The notes beneath the pieces were generated by a model. It saw only the letters and a list, made by a program, of their open reading frames with translations. It was not told the origin of the DNA and searched no databases. A program made the translations under genes and the position numbers. Below are positions 9,824 to 20,191 of a DNA stretch of 51,151 nt, one piece after another (positions within the stretch are counted from its first letter, which is position 1; each line of letters opens with the position of its first letter). Source of the DNA: Campylobacterota bacterium (lineage in GTDB: Bacteria > Campylobacterota > Campylobacteria > Campylobacterales > Sulfurimonadaceae); NCBI GenBank assembly GCA_023379705.1, contig JAMCPS010000012.1, forward strand, positions 1-51,151, in the 5' to 3' direction.

Positions 9824-10340
9824 GGGTTTCCTTTTTTAACAGTGAGCCTTGATTGTCATAAGAGATTGCCAGTTCAAGATAAGTACTGATGTAATGAGCG
9901 AAAAAAATCATAAATTTTGAATCTTCAGAGCTAAAGCCATCAGGCTTGTTAAGCAATTGAAAAACACCGATAATCCGTCGCTGAGAATCAAAAATAGGGA
10001 TAGAAGCTATGTTATGGGTGACAAATCCGGTCTTGTCATCAATCGCATGGTGAAAATGTTCATCATTGTAGGGATCGTTGATGAGCAGAGGTTTAGCAAG
10101 TTTAAGTGTTTGTCCTGCAATTCCGTCATCTTCGTGAATGGTAATGGTATCGGTTCCATCGGCAAGTGTCGTCCAAAGCGTTTTTGAAACTGGATTACGG
10201 ACAAAAATAGAACAGCGCTCTGCACCACTGACTTGTTTTGCATATTGGGAAATGAGAGGAAGACCCTCATGTAAAAGAGGTCGAGATAAAAGTGCACGTC
10301 CAAAATCGGCAAGTTTGTTAAATGTAGGATTTGAATCCAT
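9813..10340 (-). CDS. Stand-alone GAF domain protein, tandem paralogue of the previous gene
   Basis: AERCSIFVRNPVSKTLWTTLADG...GFVTHNIASIPIFDSQRRIIGVFQLLNK. Confidence 0.85.
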   Translation of the reverse strand: MDSNPTFNKLADFGRALLSRPLLHEGLPLISQYAKQVSGAERCSIFVRNPVSKTLWTTLADGTDTITIHEDDGIAGQTLKLAKPLLINDPYNDEHFHHAIDDKTGFVTHNIASIPIFDSQRRIIGVFQLLNKPDGFSSEDSKFMIFFAHYISTYLELAISYDNQGSLLKKETHGY

Positions 10341-10466
10341 GGTATTTCCTTATAGGAGATTAAAATTAATTATATTCAGTGAGAATAATACTAACATTGG
10401 AAACCTAAAAGTTGACTCAAATACTTAAGAGGAAGAAAAGGGAAAGTGTATTGAATGGTCAGCAGA

Positions 10467-10490
10467 GACAAAGGGATGAATTCCTTTGTC
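10467..10490 (-). terminator. Hairpin downstream of the DUF465-like gene (possible terminator)
   Basis: gacaaagg-gatgaatt-cctttgtc, 8-bp perfect stem; weak U tract. Confidence 0.45.
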
Positions 10491-10496
10491 GTTCAA

Positions 10497-10733
10497 TTAG
10501 ATATTGTGTGTTTTTTTGTAAGCGATAATCATTGCGTATGCTTCGTCTTTTAGCAATAATTTTTCTTTTTTGAGACCTTCTAACTCTACATCTGTCATTG
10601 GGATCTCACCGTTCTCAACTTTAGTGATTTGATCGTCAAGAGCGTTGTGCTTGTCGAAAATTTTCAAAAAGTGTGCATTTGCTGCGTTATTTTCTTTCAT
10701 ATGAGTGATAATATCACGGTATTCATGTAACAT
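10497..10733 (-). CDS. DUF465/YdcH-like small coiled-coil protein
   Basis: FLKIFDKHNALDDQITKVENGEIPMTDVELEGLKKEKLLLKDEAYAMI resembles the YdcH family. Confidence 0.75.
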   Translation of the reverse strand: MLHEYRDIITHMKENNAANAHFLKIFDKHNALDDQITKVENGEIPMTDVELEGLKKEKLLLKDEAYAMIIAYKKTHNI

Positions 10734-10772
10734 GGTGGTTCCTTAAGAGATGGATTTTCGGAATTTTACCAT

Positions 10773-11348
10773 TTATTGTTTTAAAATACGCGGAAGAGTG
10801 ATTCCTTCTTGCCCTTGGTACTTGCCGCTTTTGTCTTTGTAGCTGGTTTCACACACTTCGTCCCCTTGCAAAAACAAAACTTGCGCAATGCCCTCGTTGG
10901 CGTAAATTTTAGCAGGAAGCGGAGTTGTATTGGAAATTTCAATGGTGATATGTCCTTCAAATTCCGGTTCAAACGGAGTGACGTTAACAATGATGCCACA
11001 GCGTGCATAGGTTGATTTTCCCAAGCAGATGGCGAGAACATCCCGTGGAATTTTAAAATACTCTACCGTGCGTGCCAGCGCAAAGGAGTTTGGAGGAACA
11101 ATACAAACATCACCGATAAAATCAACAACATTGGCATCATCAAAATGTTTTGGATCGACAACAGTAGAATTGAGATTGGTAAATATCTTAAATTCATTGG
11201 TAACACGGATGTCATATCCATAAGAGCTAAGCCCGTAACTAACGACCCCAATACCCACTTGATCTTCGCAAAAAGGGCTAATCATCCCCTCGTTTAATGC
11301 CATTTTTCGTATCCATCCGTCGCTTTTGAGACCCATTGACTTATCCAT
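10773..11348 (-). CDS. dcd: dCTP deaminase
   Basis: [86 protein letters not shown]. Confidence 0.95.
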   Translation of the reverse strand: MDKSMGLKSDGWIRKMALNEGMISPFCEDQVGIGVVSYGLSSYGYDIRVTNEFKIFTNLNSTVVDPKHFDDANVVDFIGDVCIVPPNSFALARTVEYFKIPRDVLAICLGKSTYARCGIIVNVTPFEPEFEGHITIEISNTTPLPAKIYANEGIAQVLFLQGDEVCETSYKDKSGKYQGQEGITLPRILKQ

Positions 11349-11410
11349 TGTTAAAATATTTTGTGGTAGTATAACACATCTATTACCCTACTTTTAGGAG
11401 CCATACCATT

Positions 11411-11857
11411 ATGGATATGAAACAAATTAAAAGCCTTTTGTCCGATTTTGATGCAAGCGGTTTATCAAAATTGAAAATTACGCAAGAATCGTTTTCGATT
11501 GAACTCGAAAAAAATACAGGGGTTGTTATGGCACCTGTGGGAACAGCTCAAGCAGCAGCTCCCGTTGCTGTATCAGTTGCCCCTGCTGCTGTTACAAGTG
11601 AGGCGCCGGTACTTGCGGGTGATGCAATTCTATCACCTATGGTGGGAACGTTTTATTCTGCCCCTTCTCCGGATTCAGAACCGTTTGTCAAAGTGGGCGA
11701 TCGTGTAAAAAAAGGTCAAGTCATTGCGGTACTTGAAGCAATGAAAATTATGAATGAACTTGAAGCAGAATTTGATTGTAAAATTCTCAGTGTTTTGGTT
11801 TCGGATTCGCAAGCGGTTGAATACGATATGCCACTTTTTGCGGTTGAGAAACTTTAA
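11411..11857 (+). CDS. accB: Acetyl-CoA carboxylase biotin carboxyl carrier protein
   Basis: C-terminal VLEAMKIMNELEAEFDCKI biotinylation motif; PA-rich linker. Confidence 0.94.
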   Translation: MDMKQIKSLLSDFDASGLSKLKITQESFSIELEKNTGVVMAPVGTAQAAAPVAVSVAPAAVTSEAPVLAGDAILSPMVGTFYSAPSPDSEPFVKVGDRVKKGQVIAVLEAMKIMNELEAEFDCKILSVLVSDSQAVEYDMPLFAVEKL

Positions 11858-11859
11858 TC

Positions 11860-13200
11860 ATGGCAGAAATTAAACGTATTCTCGTTGCAAATCGGGGTGA
11901 AATTGCTCTTCGGGCTATTCGCACGATCAAAGAGATGGGTAAAGAAGCCGTTGCCGTTTATTCAACGGCAGATAAAGACGCTTCGTACTTGAAGTTGGCA
12001 GATGCCGCTATTTGTATAGGGGCAGCTCCAAGTTCACAAAGTTATTTGAACATTCCGGCTATTATTTCGGCTGCAGAAATCAGCGGATGTGACGCGATAT
12101 TTCCTGGATACGGGTTTTTGAGCGAGAATCAGCATTTTGTTGAAATTTGTACCCATCATGGGATTAAGTTTATAGGTCCTACCCCTGAAGTTATGGTAAT
12201 GATGTCGGATAAGTCCAAAGCAAAAGATGTCATGATTGCGGCAGGTGTTCCCGTAGTGCCAGGCTCTGATGGCTCTATTAAAGATATCGCCGATGCGGCG
12301 CAGCGTGCAAAAGTAGTCGGTTATCCGGTGATTCTTAAAGCGGCAGCCGGCGGTGGCGGACGCGGTATGCGCGTTGTTGAAGATGAAAGCTATCTTGAAA
12401 ATGCTTTTTTGGCAGCAGAAGCCGAAGCGATCACTGCATTTGGTGATGGAACCATTTATATGGAAAAATTCATCAAAAATCCACGTCATATCGAAGTGCA
12501 AATCATTGCCGACAGTCATGGCAACGTGTTACATATCGGTGAGCGTGACTGTTCGATGCAGCGTCGTCATCAAAAGCTGATCGAGGAGTCTCCGGCAGAG
12601 GCATTGACACCTGAAATTCGTGCTGCTTTACATGCATCAGCAGTGCGTGCAACGAAATACATCAAGTATGAAGGCGCTGGGACGTTTGAGTATCTTTTGG
12701 ATGCCGATAAAAACTTTTACTTCATGGAAATGAATACACGTTTGCAAGTTGAGCATACCGTTTCGGAGATGGTCAGCGGTTTGGATCTCATTGAAATGAT
12801 GATCCAAGTTGCAGAGGGTGGTGTTCTTCCAGCACAGGAAAGCGTGATTTTAAGCGGTCACTCTATCGAGTGCCGCATCACCGCTGAAGACCCGATCAAG
12901 TTTTTACCGTGCCCAGGGAAGATTACGCAATGGATTGCTCCTGGTGGGCGCAATGTCCGTATTGATACGCATGTGCATGGAGGCTATATTGTCCCTGCGA
13001 CATACGATTCAATGATTGCCAAGCTCATTGTCTATGGGAAAGACCGTAATGATGCGATTGCGCGTATGCATCGTGCATTGAGTGAGTTTACCGTTACGGG
13101 AATTAAAACAACCATCCCTTTTCATGCAAAAATGATGGAAAACCCTGATTTCATCAGCAACAACTTCGATACAAAATACCTCGAAAACTATCAGGGTTAG
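11860..13200 (+). CDS. accC: Acetyl-CoA carboxylase biotin carboxylase subunit
   Basis: KRILVANRGEIALRAIRTIKEMG, KAAAGGGGRGMRVV, FMEMNTRLQVEHTVSEMV. Confidence 0.96.
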   Translation: MAEIKRILVANRGEIALRAIRTIKEMGKEAVAVYSTADKDASYLKLADAAICIGAAPSSQSYLNIPAIISAAEISGCDAIFPGYGFLSENQHFVEICTHHGIKFIGPTPEVMVMMSDKSKAKDVMIAAGVPVVPGSDGSIKDIADAAQRAKVVGYPVILKAAAGGGGRGMRVVEDESYLENAFLAAEAEAITAFGDGTIYMEKFIKNPRHIEVQIIADSHGNVLHIGERDCSMQRRHQKLIEESPAEALTPEIRAALHASAVRATKYIKYEGAGTFEYLLDADKNFYFMEMNTRLQVEHTVSEMVSGLDLIEMMIQVAEGGVLPAQESVILSGHSIECRITAEDPIKFLPCPGKITQWIAPGGRNVRIDTHVHGGYIVPATYDSMIAKLIVYGKDRNDAIARMHRALSEFTVTGIKTTIPFHAKMMENPDFISNNFDTKYLENYQG

Positions 13201-13208
13201 AAAGTACA

Positions 13209-13227
13209 GCTTGCCATTATGGCAAGC
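13209..13227. terminator. Bidirectional hairpin between convergent accC and the SurA-like gene
   Basis: gcttgcca-tta-tggcaagc, perfect 8-bp stem at the convergent 3' ends. Confidence 0.6.
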
Positions 13228-14053
13228 GAATAACTTTGATATCTGCGCTCAGGCGTAACCGTGTGAAGTAGTCGTTTAATACTTGGTTGCGTTTTTCCCC
13301 CATAATCATATTGCTAATTTGAGGACGAACGGTATCGAGGTTTTCGGTTACAAGGTTTTGCTTATCCCTCATGTAAAAACTCATAAAACCATTTTTTCCA
13401 TTGGGTAGAATCGGTCCAAATTTCCCTATTTCTATTTTATTGAGGATTTGTGCCAGTTGCGGATTGATATTTTTGGCAGGGATGTTTTCATCTTTGGTTA
13501 TTATATCGGGAACATTACGCATTGGATCATCAATTTTGGCTTGCAAAACTTCAGCTGAAGAAGCAACATAGGTTGTTAGGTCGTAACTTTCAGGATGGGA
13601 AAATTCATCGAGATGGAGTTGATAGTACTCTGCTTCTTCTGCGGGGGTTGGTTGCGCCATTTTTGAAAAGGCGATACTGCTGTAAAGTTTTTGACCGCGA
13701 ATGCTCTCTTCGATTTTTGCTTTTAAATCGCCCTCACTAACTCCGCGAGCCGTTTTCATAGCGTCCAAAAACTGCTCAACCGTAAGATTGTTTTGTTGAG
13801 CCATGCGCTCCATCTCTTCTTTGACTTCGGTGGGGGTGACGGAGATCTTTTTTTCTTGAGCTTCTAGCTGCTCGAGCTTTTTGCGGATAAGAGCATCGGC
13901 ACTTTTTGTCGCGTCCATTCCGCTTTGTTTCATTTCTTGGGTGATTTCATACAGAGTGATCGGACTGTTTTTGACCAGGACAGCGACACCGCCAACGGGG
14001 GCGCTTAGAGCGAAAGTAAATAATAACGACGAGAGGATGAGTGAACGCATCAA
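13217..14053 (-). CDS. SurA N-domain/parvulin-type peptidyl-prolyl isomerase-like periplasmic protein
   Basis: Signal-like N-terminus MMRSLILSSLLFTFALSAPVGGVAVLVKNSPITLYEI; SurA-N-like helical region. Confidence 0.7.
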   Translation of the reverse strand: MMRSLILSSLLFTFALSAPVGGVAVLVKNSPITLYEITQEMKQSGMDATKSADALIRKKLEQLEAQEKKISVTPTEVKEEMERMAQQNNLTVEQFLDAMKTARGVSEGDLKAKIEESIRGQKLYSSIAFSKMAQPTPAEEAEYYQLHLDEFSHPESYDLTTYVASSAEVLQAKIDDPMRNVPDIITKDENIPAKNINPQLAQILNKIEIGKFGPILPNGKNGFMSFYMRDKQNLVTENLDTVRPQISNMIMGEKRNQVLNDYFTRLRLSADIKVIRLP

Positions 14054-14136
14054 TGCTCCTTGAGATAATGGCCTATTTTACCCGCATTTAACCTAGTCTT
14101 AACTAAAATTCGTCAATTGTAAAAAAGGATCTTCTC

Positions 14137-15519
14137 ATGGTAGTCACACGCTTCGCCCCTAGTCCGACAGGATATTTGCATATCGGAGGTCTTCGTACGG
14201 CTTTGTTGAGCTATTTGTGGGCACGTAAAAATAACGGGACCTTTTTATTGCGGATTGAAGATACCGATTTTAGCCGAAATGATGAAGCGGCGGCGTTAGC
14301 GATTGTGGAAGCTTTCAAGTGGGTCGGTTTGAAACATGATGGCAATATTGAGTATCAATCCAGCCGTTTGCCAATTTACCAAGAGTATGTTCAAAAATTG
14401 CTCGATGCGGGCAAAGCGTATAAGTGTTATATGTCTAAAGAAGAGCTTGAAGCTTTGCGTGAAGAACAGACACAGCGTAAAGAGCGTCCAAAGTATGACA
14501 ACCGTTATCGCGATTTTACAGGGACGCCACCTGAGGGAAGAGAAGCCGTTGTCCGTATCAAAGCTCCCCTAGAAGGCAGTATTACAGTACATGATGGCGT
14601 CAAAGGGGATGTTGTCTTTAATGTTCACGATATTTTGGATGATTTTATCATTGCACGTTCAGACGGCACCCCTACGTACAACTTTGTCGTAGCGGTAGAT
14701 GATGCCCTCATGGGGGTGACCGATGTGATACGCGGGGACGACCATCTTTCTAACACCCCCAAGCAGATTGTGGTGTATCAAGCGCTAGGTTTCCCGCTTC
14801 CTAAGTTTTTCCATGTTCCGATGATTCACAACCATGATGGTAAAAAACTCTCAAAACGCGACGGGGCAACCGATGTTATGGCGTATAAAACTTTGGGGTA
14901 TACTCCTGAAGCGTTGCTAAACTTTCTCGTTCGACTGGGTTGGAGTCATGGAGATCAGGAAATTTTCTCGATGGCCGAAATGCTGGAACTTTTTGATCCA
15001 AGTGACATTAACCGTTCAGCTTCGGTTTACAATGTGGAAAAACTCGATTGGCTCAACAGTCATTATCTCAAAAATATGAGTAATGAGAAGTTGTGCCAAT
15101 TGCTCGAATTTCACGGCGTGATGCTGATCAGTCATGACAAACGGGAAATTTTACTCGACGCGGTCAAAGAACGTGCTAAGACATTGGCGGAGATGGCCGT
15201 ACTGACAGCTGAGATTTTGGTGGCTCCGGCAATTTTCGAAGAGGCGGTATTGAAAAAAGGGTATAAAGAGGACAGCAAAGAAGTGTTGGAAAAATTCAGC
15301 ACAGCGTTGAGAGCTGCAGAAGAACTCCATTTGCCAAGTGATTATCATCATGTAATGGAGAGTGTGGTTAGTGAAATGGGGATCGGTTTTGGAAAAATCG
15401 GCCAGCCTTTGCGTATTGCGCTGCTGGGGAAGCTTTCCGGGCCCGGATTGGACAGCGTTATGGCGATTATCGGCGTTGATGAGACGTTGGCACGGATCAA
15501 TACGCTGATTCAGCGATAA
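14137..15519 (+). CDS. gltX: Glutamyl-tRNA synthetase
   Basis: TRFAPSPTGYLHIGGLRTAL (HIGH), RIEDTDFSR, GKKLSKRDGATDV (KMSKS-type). Confidence 0.96.
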   Translation: MVVTRFAPSPTGYLHIGGLRTALLSYLWARKNNGTFLLRIEDTDFSRNDEAAALAIVEAFKWVGLKHDGNIEYQSSRLPIYQEYVQKLLDAGKAYKCYMSKEELEALREEQTQRKERPKYDNRYRDFTGTPPEGREAVVRIKAPLEGSITVHDGVKGDVVFNVHDILDDFIIARSDGTPTYNFVVAVDDALMGVTDVIRGDDHLSNTPKQIVVYQALGFPLPKFFHVPMIHNHDGKKLSKRDGATDVMAYKTLGYTPEALLNFLVRLGWSHGDQEIFSMAEMLELFDPSDINRSASVYNVEKLDWLNSHYLKNMSNEKLCQLLEFHGVMLISHDKREILLDAVKERAKTLAEMAVLTAEILVAPAIFEEAVLKKGYKEDSKEVLEKFSTALRAAEELHLPSDYHHVMESVVSEMGIGFGKIGQPLRIALLGKLSGPGLDSVMAIIGVDETLARINTLIQR

Positions 15520-16196
15520 CGTATATCCCTCATTGAGGGGGATAATCCCCTCTGTGCAGCCTCTTTTAAAAATCGTTTGTATCCCCGTTTTTCTTTTTCA
15601 CTGATTTTATAACTGATATACTGTAAATAATGGGTAATTTGTGCAGGCGTCAAATCCGATTTTCGGGCATTTTCCATCAGAATATAGTAAGGAATTTTGA
15701 TTGGCTTTCGGATAAAGGCATGGCTGAGACGTTTAAGTTCATTCGTATGATTGTGGGTACATAAAAGGGCGAAGACAAAGGGTAATCCTGTCCGTTCATT
15801 CCAAATCTTTCCCAAATCCGTATGTTCCCTGTCGCTGTAATAATAGCGCAGAGCTTTATCCCCGATGAGTACTTCTCCCTTAATATCCAATACTTGCGCT
15901 AACAAATTGGAGGTTGCAGAATCGGTATCATTTTTATGGCTATTAAAAGGGATGGAGAGGACGCTTAGAACCTCACGCTTGGCAATAATTCCTACACCAA
16001 AATGGTGGCAGTTACGCGCTGTAATACTGGAGATAAAAGCGGCATCGATTCTACGTGCGGCAAAGGATCGGTTCAGAGTTGAAGGAACACCTTTGTGATA
16101 ATTCAAACTTTGATGAACTTTGAGTGTTTTAGCGTAGCGTTTCATAAAAACGTGAAACGGCAAGAGGTTTAAAAAATCAATTTTTCCAAAAATCAC
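15510..16196 (-). CDS. mqnA: Chorismate dehydratase, menaquinone (futalosine pathway) biosynthesis
   Basis: FGKIDFLNLLPFH, FAARRIDAAFISSI, IGDKALRYYY, IWNERTGLPFVFALLC. Confidence 0.82.
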   Translation of the reverse strand: MIFGKIDFLNLLPFHVFMKRYAKTLKVHQSLNYHKGVPSTLNRSFAARRIDAAFISSITARNCHHFGVGIIAKREVLSVLSIPFNSHKNDTDSATSNLLAQVLDIKGEVLIGDKALRYYYSDREHTDLGKIWNERTGLPFVFALLCTHNHTNELKRLSHAFIRKPIKIPYYILMENARKSDLTPAQITHYLQYISYKISEKEKRGYKRFLKEAAQRGLSPSMRDIRYR

Positions 16197-16265
16197 ACTA
16201 AAGACCTTTTCATAGAAGAGGTGCTATTATACTAAAATAACAATGGAATTTAGAGGAATTTTTTT

Positions 16266-16487
16266 ATGATAACGGTAGAGTTTTTAGGGCCGATTCAAAA
16301 GCCTGTTTTGCATATGGAAGCATCGACGCTGCATGATGTCGCACGTGTTTTGAAAGAAGATCATCAAATGGGACAGTGGATTGACAGCTGTGCGGTTGCG
16401 GTGAATGATGCTTTGGTCGCATCACTGGATACGGTGCTTAAAGACGGTGATAAGGTATCTCTTCTACCTCCGGTGTGTGGCGGATGA
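16266..16487 (+). CDS. moaD: MoaD/ThiS family molybdopterin synthase small subunit
   Basis: Small beta-grasp protein ending KDGDKVSLLPPVCGG (C-terminal GG); followed by moaE. Confidence 0.86.
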   Translation: MITVEFLGPIQKPVLHMEASTLHDVARVLKEDHQMGQWIDSCAVAVNDALVASLDTVLKDGDKVSLLPPVCGG

Positions 16488-16936
16488 GAATGTTGGAGCT
16501 TCATGAGGGGGCGTTGAATGTTCCGGAGATTTTGACACGTTGGTATGCTCAAGAATCAACCAGTAACTATGGTGCCTATATCCCATTTGTGGGGACCGTT
16601 CGCGAAGAAGACGGGATTGAGGGTTTGAGTTTTGACGTGTATGAACCTATTTTAAACAGTTGGTTTGATGCATGGGTACAAAAAGTGGCACCTGTGGGGG
16701 CAATGATTAAAATGGCGCACAGTCGCGGGGATGTTTTGGTGCATGAGTCCTCGTACATCGCGGCGGTTTTTTCGCCAAAACGTCGTGTAGCACTTGAAAC
16801 GATTGAAAAGTTTGTCGAAGATTTCAAGGCGTCAGCCCCGATTTGGAAATACGATCTTATAAATGGTGAACGCATTTATGCGCGTGAACGTTCAACGGCC
16901 ATTGCAGGTGCAGGTCTTTTGGGAGGAAAGTCATGA
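16484..16936 (+). CDS. moaE: Molybdopterin synthase catalytic subunit
   Basis: YGAYIPFVGTVREEDGIEGLSFDVYEP, HSRGDVLVHESSYIAAVFSPKR; ATG at 16484 overlaps the moaD stop (ATGA). Confidence 0.9.
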   Translation: MRMLELHEGALNVPEILTRWYAQESTSNYGAYIPFVGTVREEDGIEGLSFDVYEPILNSWFDAWVQKVAPVGAMIKMAHSRGDVLVHESSYIAAVFSPKRRVALETIEKFVEDFKASAPIWKYDLINGERIYARERSTAIAGAGLLGGKS

Positions 16937-18132
16937 TCTCTTACGAAACATCCCAAAATATGATCAGTCTTTTACCTGTGGGTACACTTCGCAGTGAACG
17001 TGTTTTTTTGAGTGCCGCACTGGGACGTGTGCTGGCTGAAGATGTTGTAGCACAGGAAGATTATCCAACCTATCCAACCTCCGCAATGGATGGATATGCG
17101 ATGATGCATAGCGACTTTTCGGAACATAAAGCGCTTGCGATTTTGGGGGATAATCCTGCGGGTGCCGATGAAGTAGCCGAGGTTGAGAGCGGTATCTGTA
17201 TCAAAACGTTTACGGGGTCGTTGATGCCGCTAGGCTCTGATACCCTGATCCCTATTGAAAACGTTACGGTCAAAGATGGTCTGATTGTGATCGATAAACC
17301 AGTCCCATTTGGATTTGCGGTTCGTCCCGTCGGTGAGAGCTATCGAAAAAATGAGGTACTGATTTCACGCGGCACAACACTAGGTTTTGCTGAAATTGGA
17401 GTATTGGCTGGGATCAATCAGGTGATGGTTCCCGTAGTTCAACGTCCGCGTGTGAGTGTGATTGCAACGGGAAGTGAACTTTTGGATATTGGCGAGAGTG
17501 CACGCAATGAAGGACAAATCCGAAGTTCTAATAGTTACACGCTTCAAGCGCTTGTGACACAGCTTGGCGGCGAATGTCTTCAAATGGGGATTGTGGGCGA
17601 TGATAAGGGTTCTATTATGGAACGTTTTGACGAGGCGCTGCGATCGAGTGATATTGTGGTCAGTACGGGCGGGGTCAGTGTCGGAGATTACGATTTCGTT
17701 AAACACATCGTTCCAAAGCTAGGGGCTGAAGTAATCTTCAAAGGGGTGAATATCAAGCCAGGACAGCATGTTATGGTGGCTCAGCGCGGATCGAAATTTA
17801 TCATTTCTTTACCTGGATTTGCGTATTCGTCAACGGTAACGTTTATCCTGTACGTTGCACCTTTGATCGCACGTATGATGGGGCGGAATAACCCATATGA
17901 GCCTATTGAAGCGACACTTAAAGTCCCTTTTTCCAAGCGCTCCAATAAAAGCGAATTCACGGCATGCAACCTCTATTTTGAAGATGGGCGTTATTGGGTT
18001 GATTTTGAGGGTAAAAAGACAGGAAGTTCAGCGATTTTGACCAACTTACTAGGCAATGCTGCATTGATGATATGCGGTGAAGATGATGGTGATTTGGACG
18101 CAGGAACGTTGGTTAGAGTAATTAAACTCTAA
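16933..18132 (+). CDS. moeA: Molybdopterin molybdotransferase
   Basis: TSAMDGYAMMHSD, IATGSELLDIGE, STGGVSVGDYDFVK, LPGFAYSS. Confidence 0.94.
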   Translation: MISYETSQNMISLLPVGTLRSERVFLSAALGRVLAEDVVAQEDYPTYPTSAMDGYAMMHSDFSEHKALAILGDNPAGADEVAEVESGICIKTFTGSLMPLGSDTLIPIENVTVKDGLIVIDKPVPFGFAVRPVGESYRKNEVLISRGTTLGFAEIGVLAGINQVMVPVVQRPRVSVIATGSELLDIGESARNEGQIRSSNSYTLQALVTQLGGECLQMGIVGDDKGSIMERFDEALRSSDIVVSTGGVSVGDYDFVKHIVPKLGAEVIFKGVNIKPGQHVMVAQRGSKFIISLPGFAYSSTVTFILYVAPLIARMMGRNNPYEPIEATLKVPFSKRSNKSEFTACNLYFEDGRYWVDFEGKKTGSSAILTNLLGNAALMICGEDDGDLDAGTLVRVIKL

Positions 18133-18136
18133 CCTT

Positions 18137-19459
18137 TTATTTTTCGATTTTTGCTTTAATGGTGTCTTCATCCATCATCTCTTTGAGATACTTAACAACT
18201 ACCAAGTTTTCGGTTTCATTAATGTACCATTCGGCAATATGGTCGTGTTCAAGTACGAGAAGTTTTTCTTCATCTACATGTTCTCTAGGGATATATAAAT
18301 GGGAAAAACGTTGTGGATTACTCAATCTCATCGTCCACAAAAGCCATAGGGTAGAAACAACAACCAATCCGAGTGACAATGCTTCTTTGGTTGAATATTC
18401 AAGCGCAAGACCCGCTACGATACCGCCGACAAATGTCATGAGATAAGCAAAGCCATTGGCGATTCCAAGAGCTGCCCCTTTTTGATGAACCCTTGCAAAT
18501 TTACTGATCATTGATTGAACCAAAGGCTCCATCATATTAAAGGCCATGAAAAAGCTGATGACTGCGAGGATAAATTCCCAATCTTGTGTCGCAAAGCCCA
18601 TAAGGGTGAACGAAATGATAAAAAGGACGATGGAGATGAGAAAAATCTGTTTTGGTTTGTTGTATTTTTCTCCAAAAACGGCAGCAGGCCCCATTGCGAT
18701 AAGCCCTGCGATCAGTGCCGGAACATACACTTTCCACAGTTCTGCTTTTTCCCAGTTAAATCCATACTCCCCTTGGGTGAGCAAGATAGGAATCAAAACG
18801 AAGGCGACGGTCATAAGTCCTTTTTGCATCCCGTTAATGATAATCATATTGAGAAGGTTGGGGTCTTTGATTATATCACGGGTTGAGGTACTAGAGTGAT
18901 AGATGTGATGAATACGCGGAGGGGTAGGAACCTTGGTAAACAAAATAATCATAGAGAGGATCGATAAAACTCCTGCGATCCAAAACAATGAGCCAATACC
19001 GTAGTGTGCCGCGATAACAGGACCTAGCCCCATAGCAAAAGCAAAACTTATAGCGATGCTTCCGCCCATAAGCGCCATCGCTTTTCCTCGAGATTCTTCG
19101 CTCACTAAATCACTGATCATTGCGGGAATAACGGCACCTATGGCTCCTGAACCTTGCAAAAAGCGTCCGAACATGAGAGTATAAATATCGGTGCTCACAG
19201 CACAAATGATGGACCCGACCAAAAAGATAACCAAACCGATGACCAATGTCGGTTTACGACCGATTTTGTCACTCATGATTCCAAAAGGAAGTTGAAAAAT
19301 AGCTTGAGTGAGAGCATATCCCCCGACGATGACCCCAATTAGAAGAGGCGTTGCCCCTTGCAATGTCAATGCATACGCCGAAAGTACAGGTAAAACTAAA
19401 AAGAGACCGAAGAAGCGAAGCGATAAAATCGCTGAGAGAGGCATGACTGTTTTAAACAC
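18137..19459 (-). CDS. MFS transporter
   Basis: 12-TM pattern; PFGIMSDKIGRKPTLVIGLVIF between TM2/3. Confidence 0.85.
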   Translation of the reverse strand: MFKTVMPLSAILSLRFFGLFLVLPVLSAYALTLQGATPLLIGVIVGGYALTQAIFQLPFGIMSDKIGRKPTLVIGLVIFLVGSIICAVSTDIYTLMFGRFLQGSGAIGAVIPAMISDLVSEESRGKAMALMGGSIAISFAFAMGLGPVIAAHYGIGSLFWIAGVLSILSMIILFTKVPTPPRIHHIYHSSTSTRDIIKDPNLLNMIIINGMQKGLMTVAFVLIPILLTQGEYGFNWEKAELWKVYVPALIAGLIAMGPAAVFGEKYNKPKQIFLISIVLFIISFTLMGFATQDWEFILAVISFFMAFNMMEPLVQSMISKFARVHQKGAALGIANGFAYLMTFVGGIVAGLALEYSTKEALSLGLVVVSTLWLLWTMRLSNPQRFSHLYIPREHVDEEKLLVLEHDHIAEWYINETENLVVVKYLKEMMDEDTIKAKIEK

Positions 19460-19564
19460 GCTGTGACCTTTGATGAGATAAAATATTTGTTATTATAGTC
19501 TATTTAAATCTTCTAATAATCATTGGGAGTGAAATGACTAAGTCTAGTCTAAGGATATGAACGG

Positions 19565-20191
19565 ATGAAAATCGTTTTGGCAACCTCTAACAAAGGAAAA
19601 GTACGGGAAATCAAAGAGCTTTTACATGATCGTGAGGTATGTGCGTATACCGATTTGATGCAAGGGTTTGAGATTATCGAAGACGGCGATACGTTCAAAG
19701 AAAACGCACTTATTAAAGCACGGGCTGTTTATCGTGCATTGGGGGATGAAAATGCGGTTGTTGTCGCCGATGACAGCGGTATCAATGTGGATGTGTTGAA
19801 CGGTGCTCCGGGAATTCACAGTGCGCGATATGCGGGTGAGAATTGCACAGACAAAGACAATCTTAATAAACTTGTAAATGCGGTAAAAAGTACAGGAAAG
19901 CAATCTTCTAAAGCGCACTATACCGCAGCCATTGCGATTGTTTCCAAAGAAGGTGAGGGCTGTGTTCACGGATGGATGCATGGCGAGGTCTCTATCTATC
20001 CTAGTGGAGAAAATGGATTTGGATACGATCCGATTTTCATACCTACTGGACATGCTCTTACATTAGGAGAACTTGACAGTGATGTAAAAGTGGGTATTTC
20101 GCATCGCTCTAAGGCACTTCATTTAGCGAAGATTTTGATTGATCAAATCAAAAATCAACGAAGTCAAGCGGGAAGACTTCCAATGATGTAG
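19565..20191 (+). CDS. rdgB: Non-canonical purine NTP pyrophosphatase (RdgB/HAM1 family)
   Basis: KIVLATSNKGKVREIKELL, ADDSGINVDVLNGAPGIHSARYAG, GFGYDPIFIP, ISHRSKAL. Confidence 0.95.
   Translation: MKIVLATSNKGKVREIKELLHDREVCAYTDLMQGFEIIEDGDTFKENALIKARAVYRALGDENAVVVADDSGINVDVLNGAPGIHSARYAGENCTDKDNLNKLVNAVKSTGKQSSKAHYTAAIAIVSKEGEGCVHGWMHGEVSIYPSGENGFGYDPIFIPTGHALTLGELDSDVKVGISHRSKALHLAKILIDQIKNQRSQAGRLPMM

Noticed and set aside
15525-15560. ccctcattgaggg/ggggataatcccc stems after gltX
   Set aside because: Inside mqnA coding sequence, overlapping alternative stems, no U tract; not convincing as a terminator.
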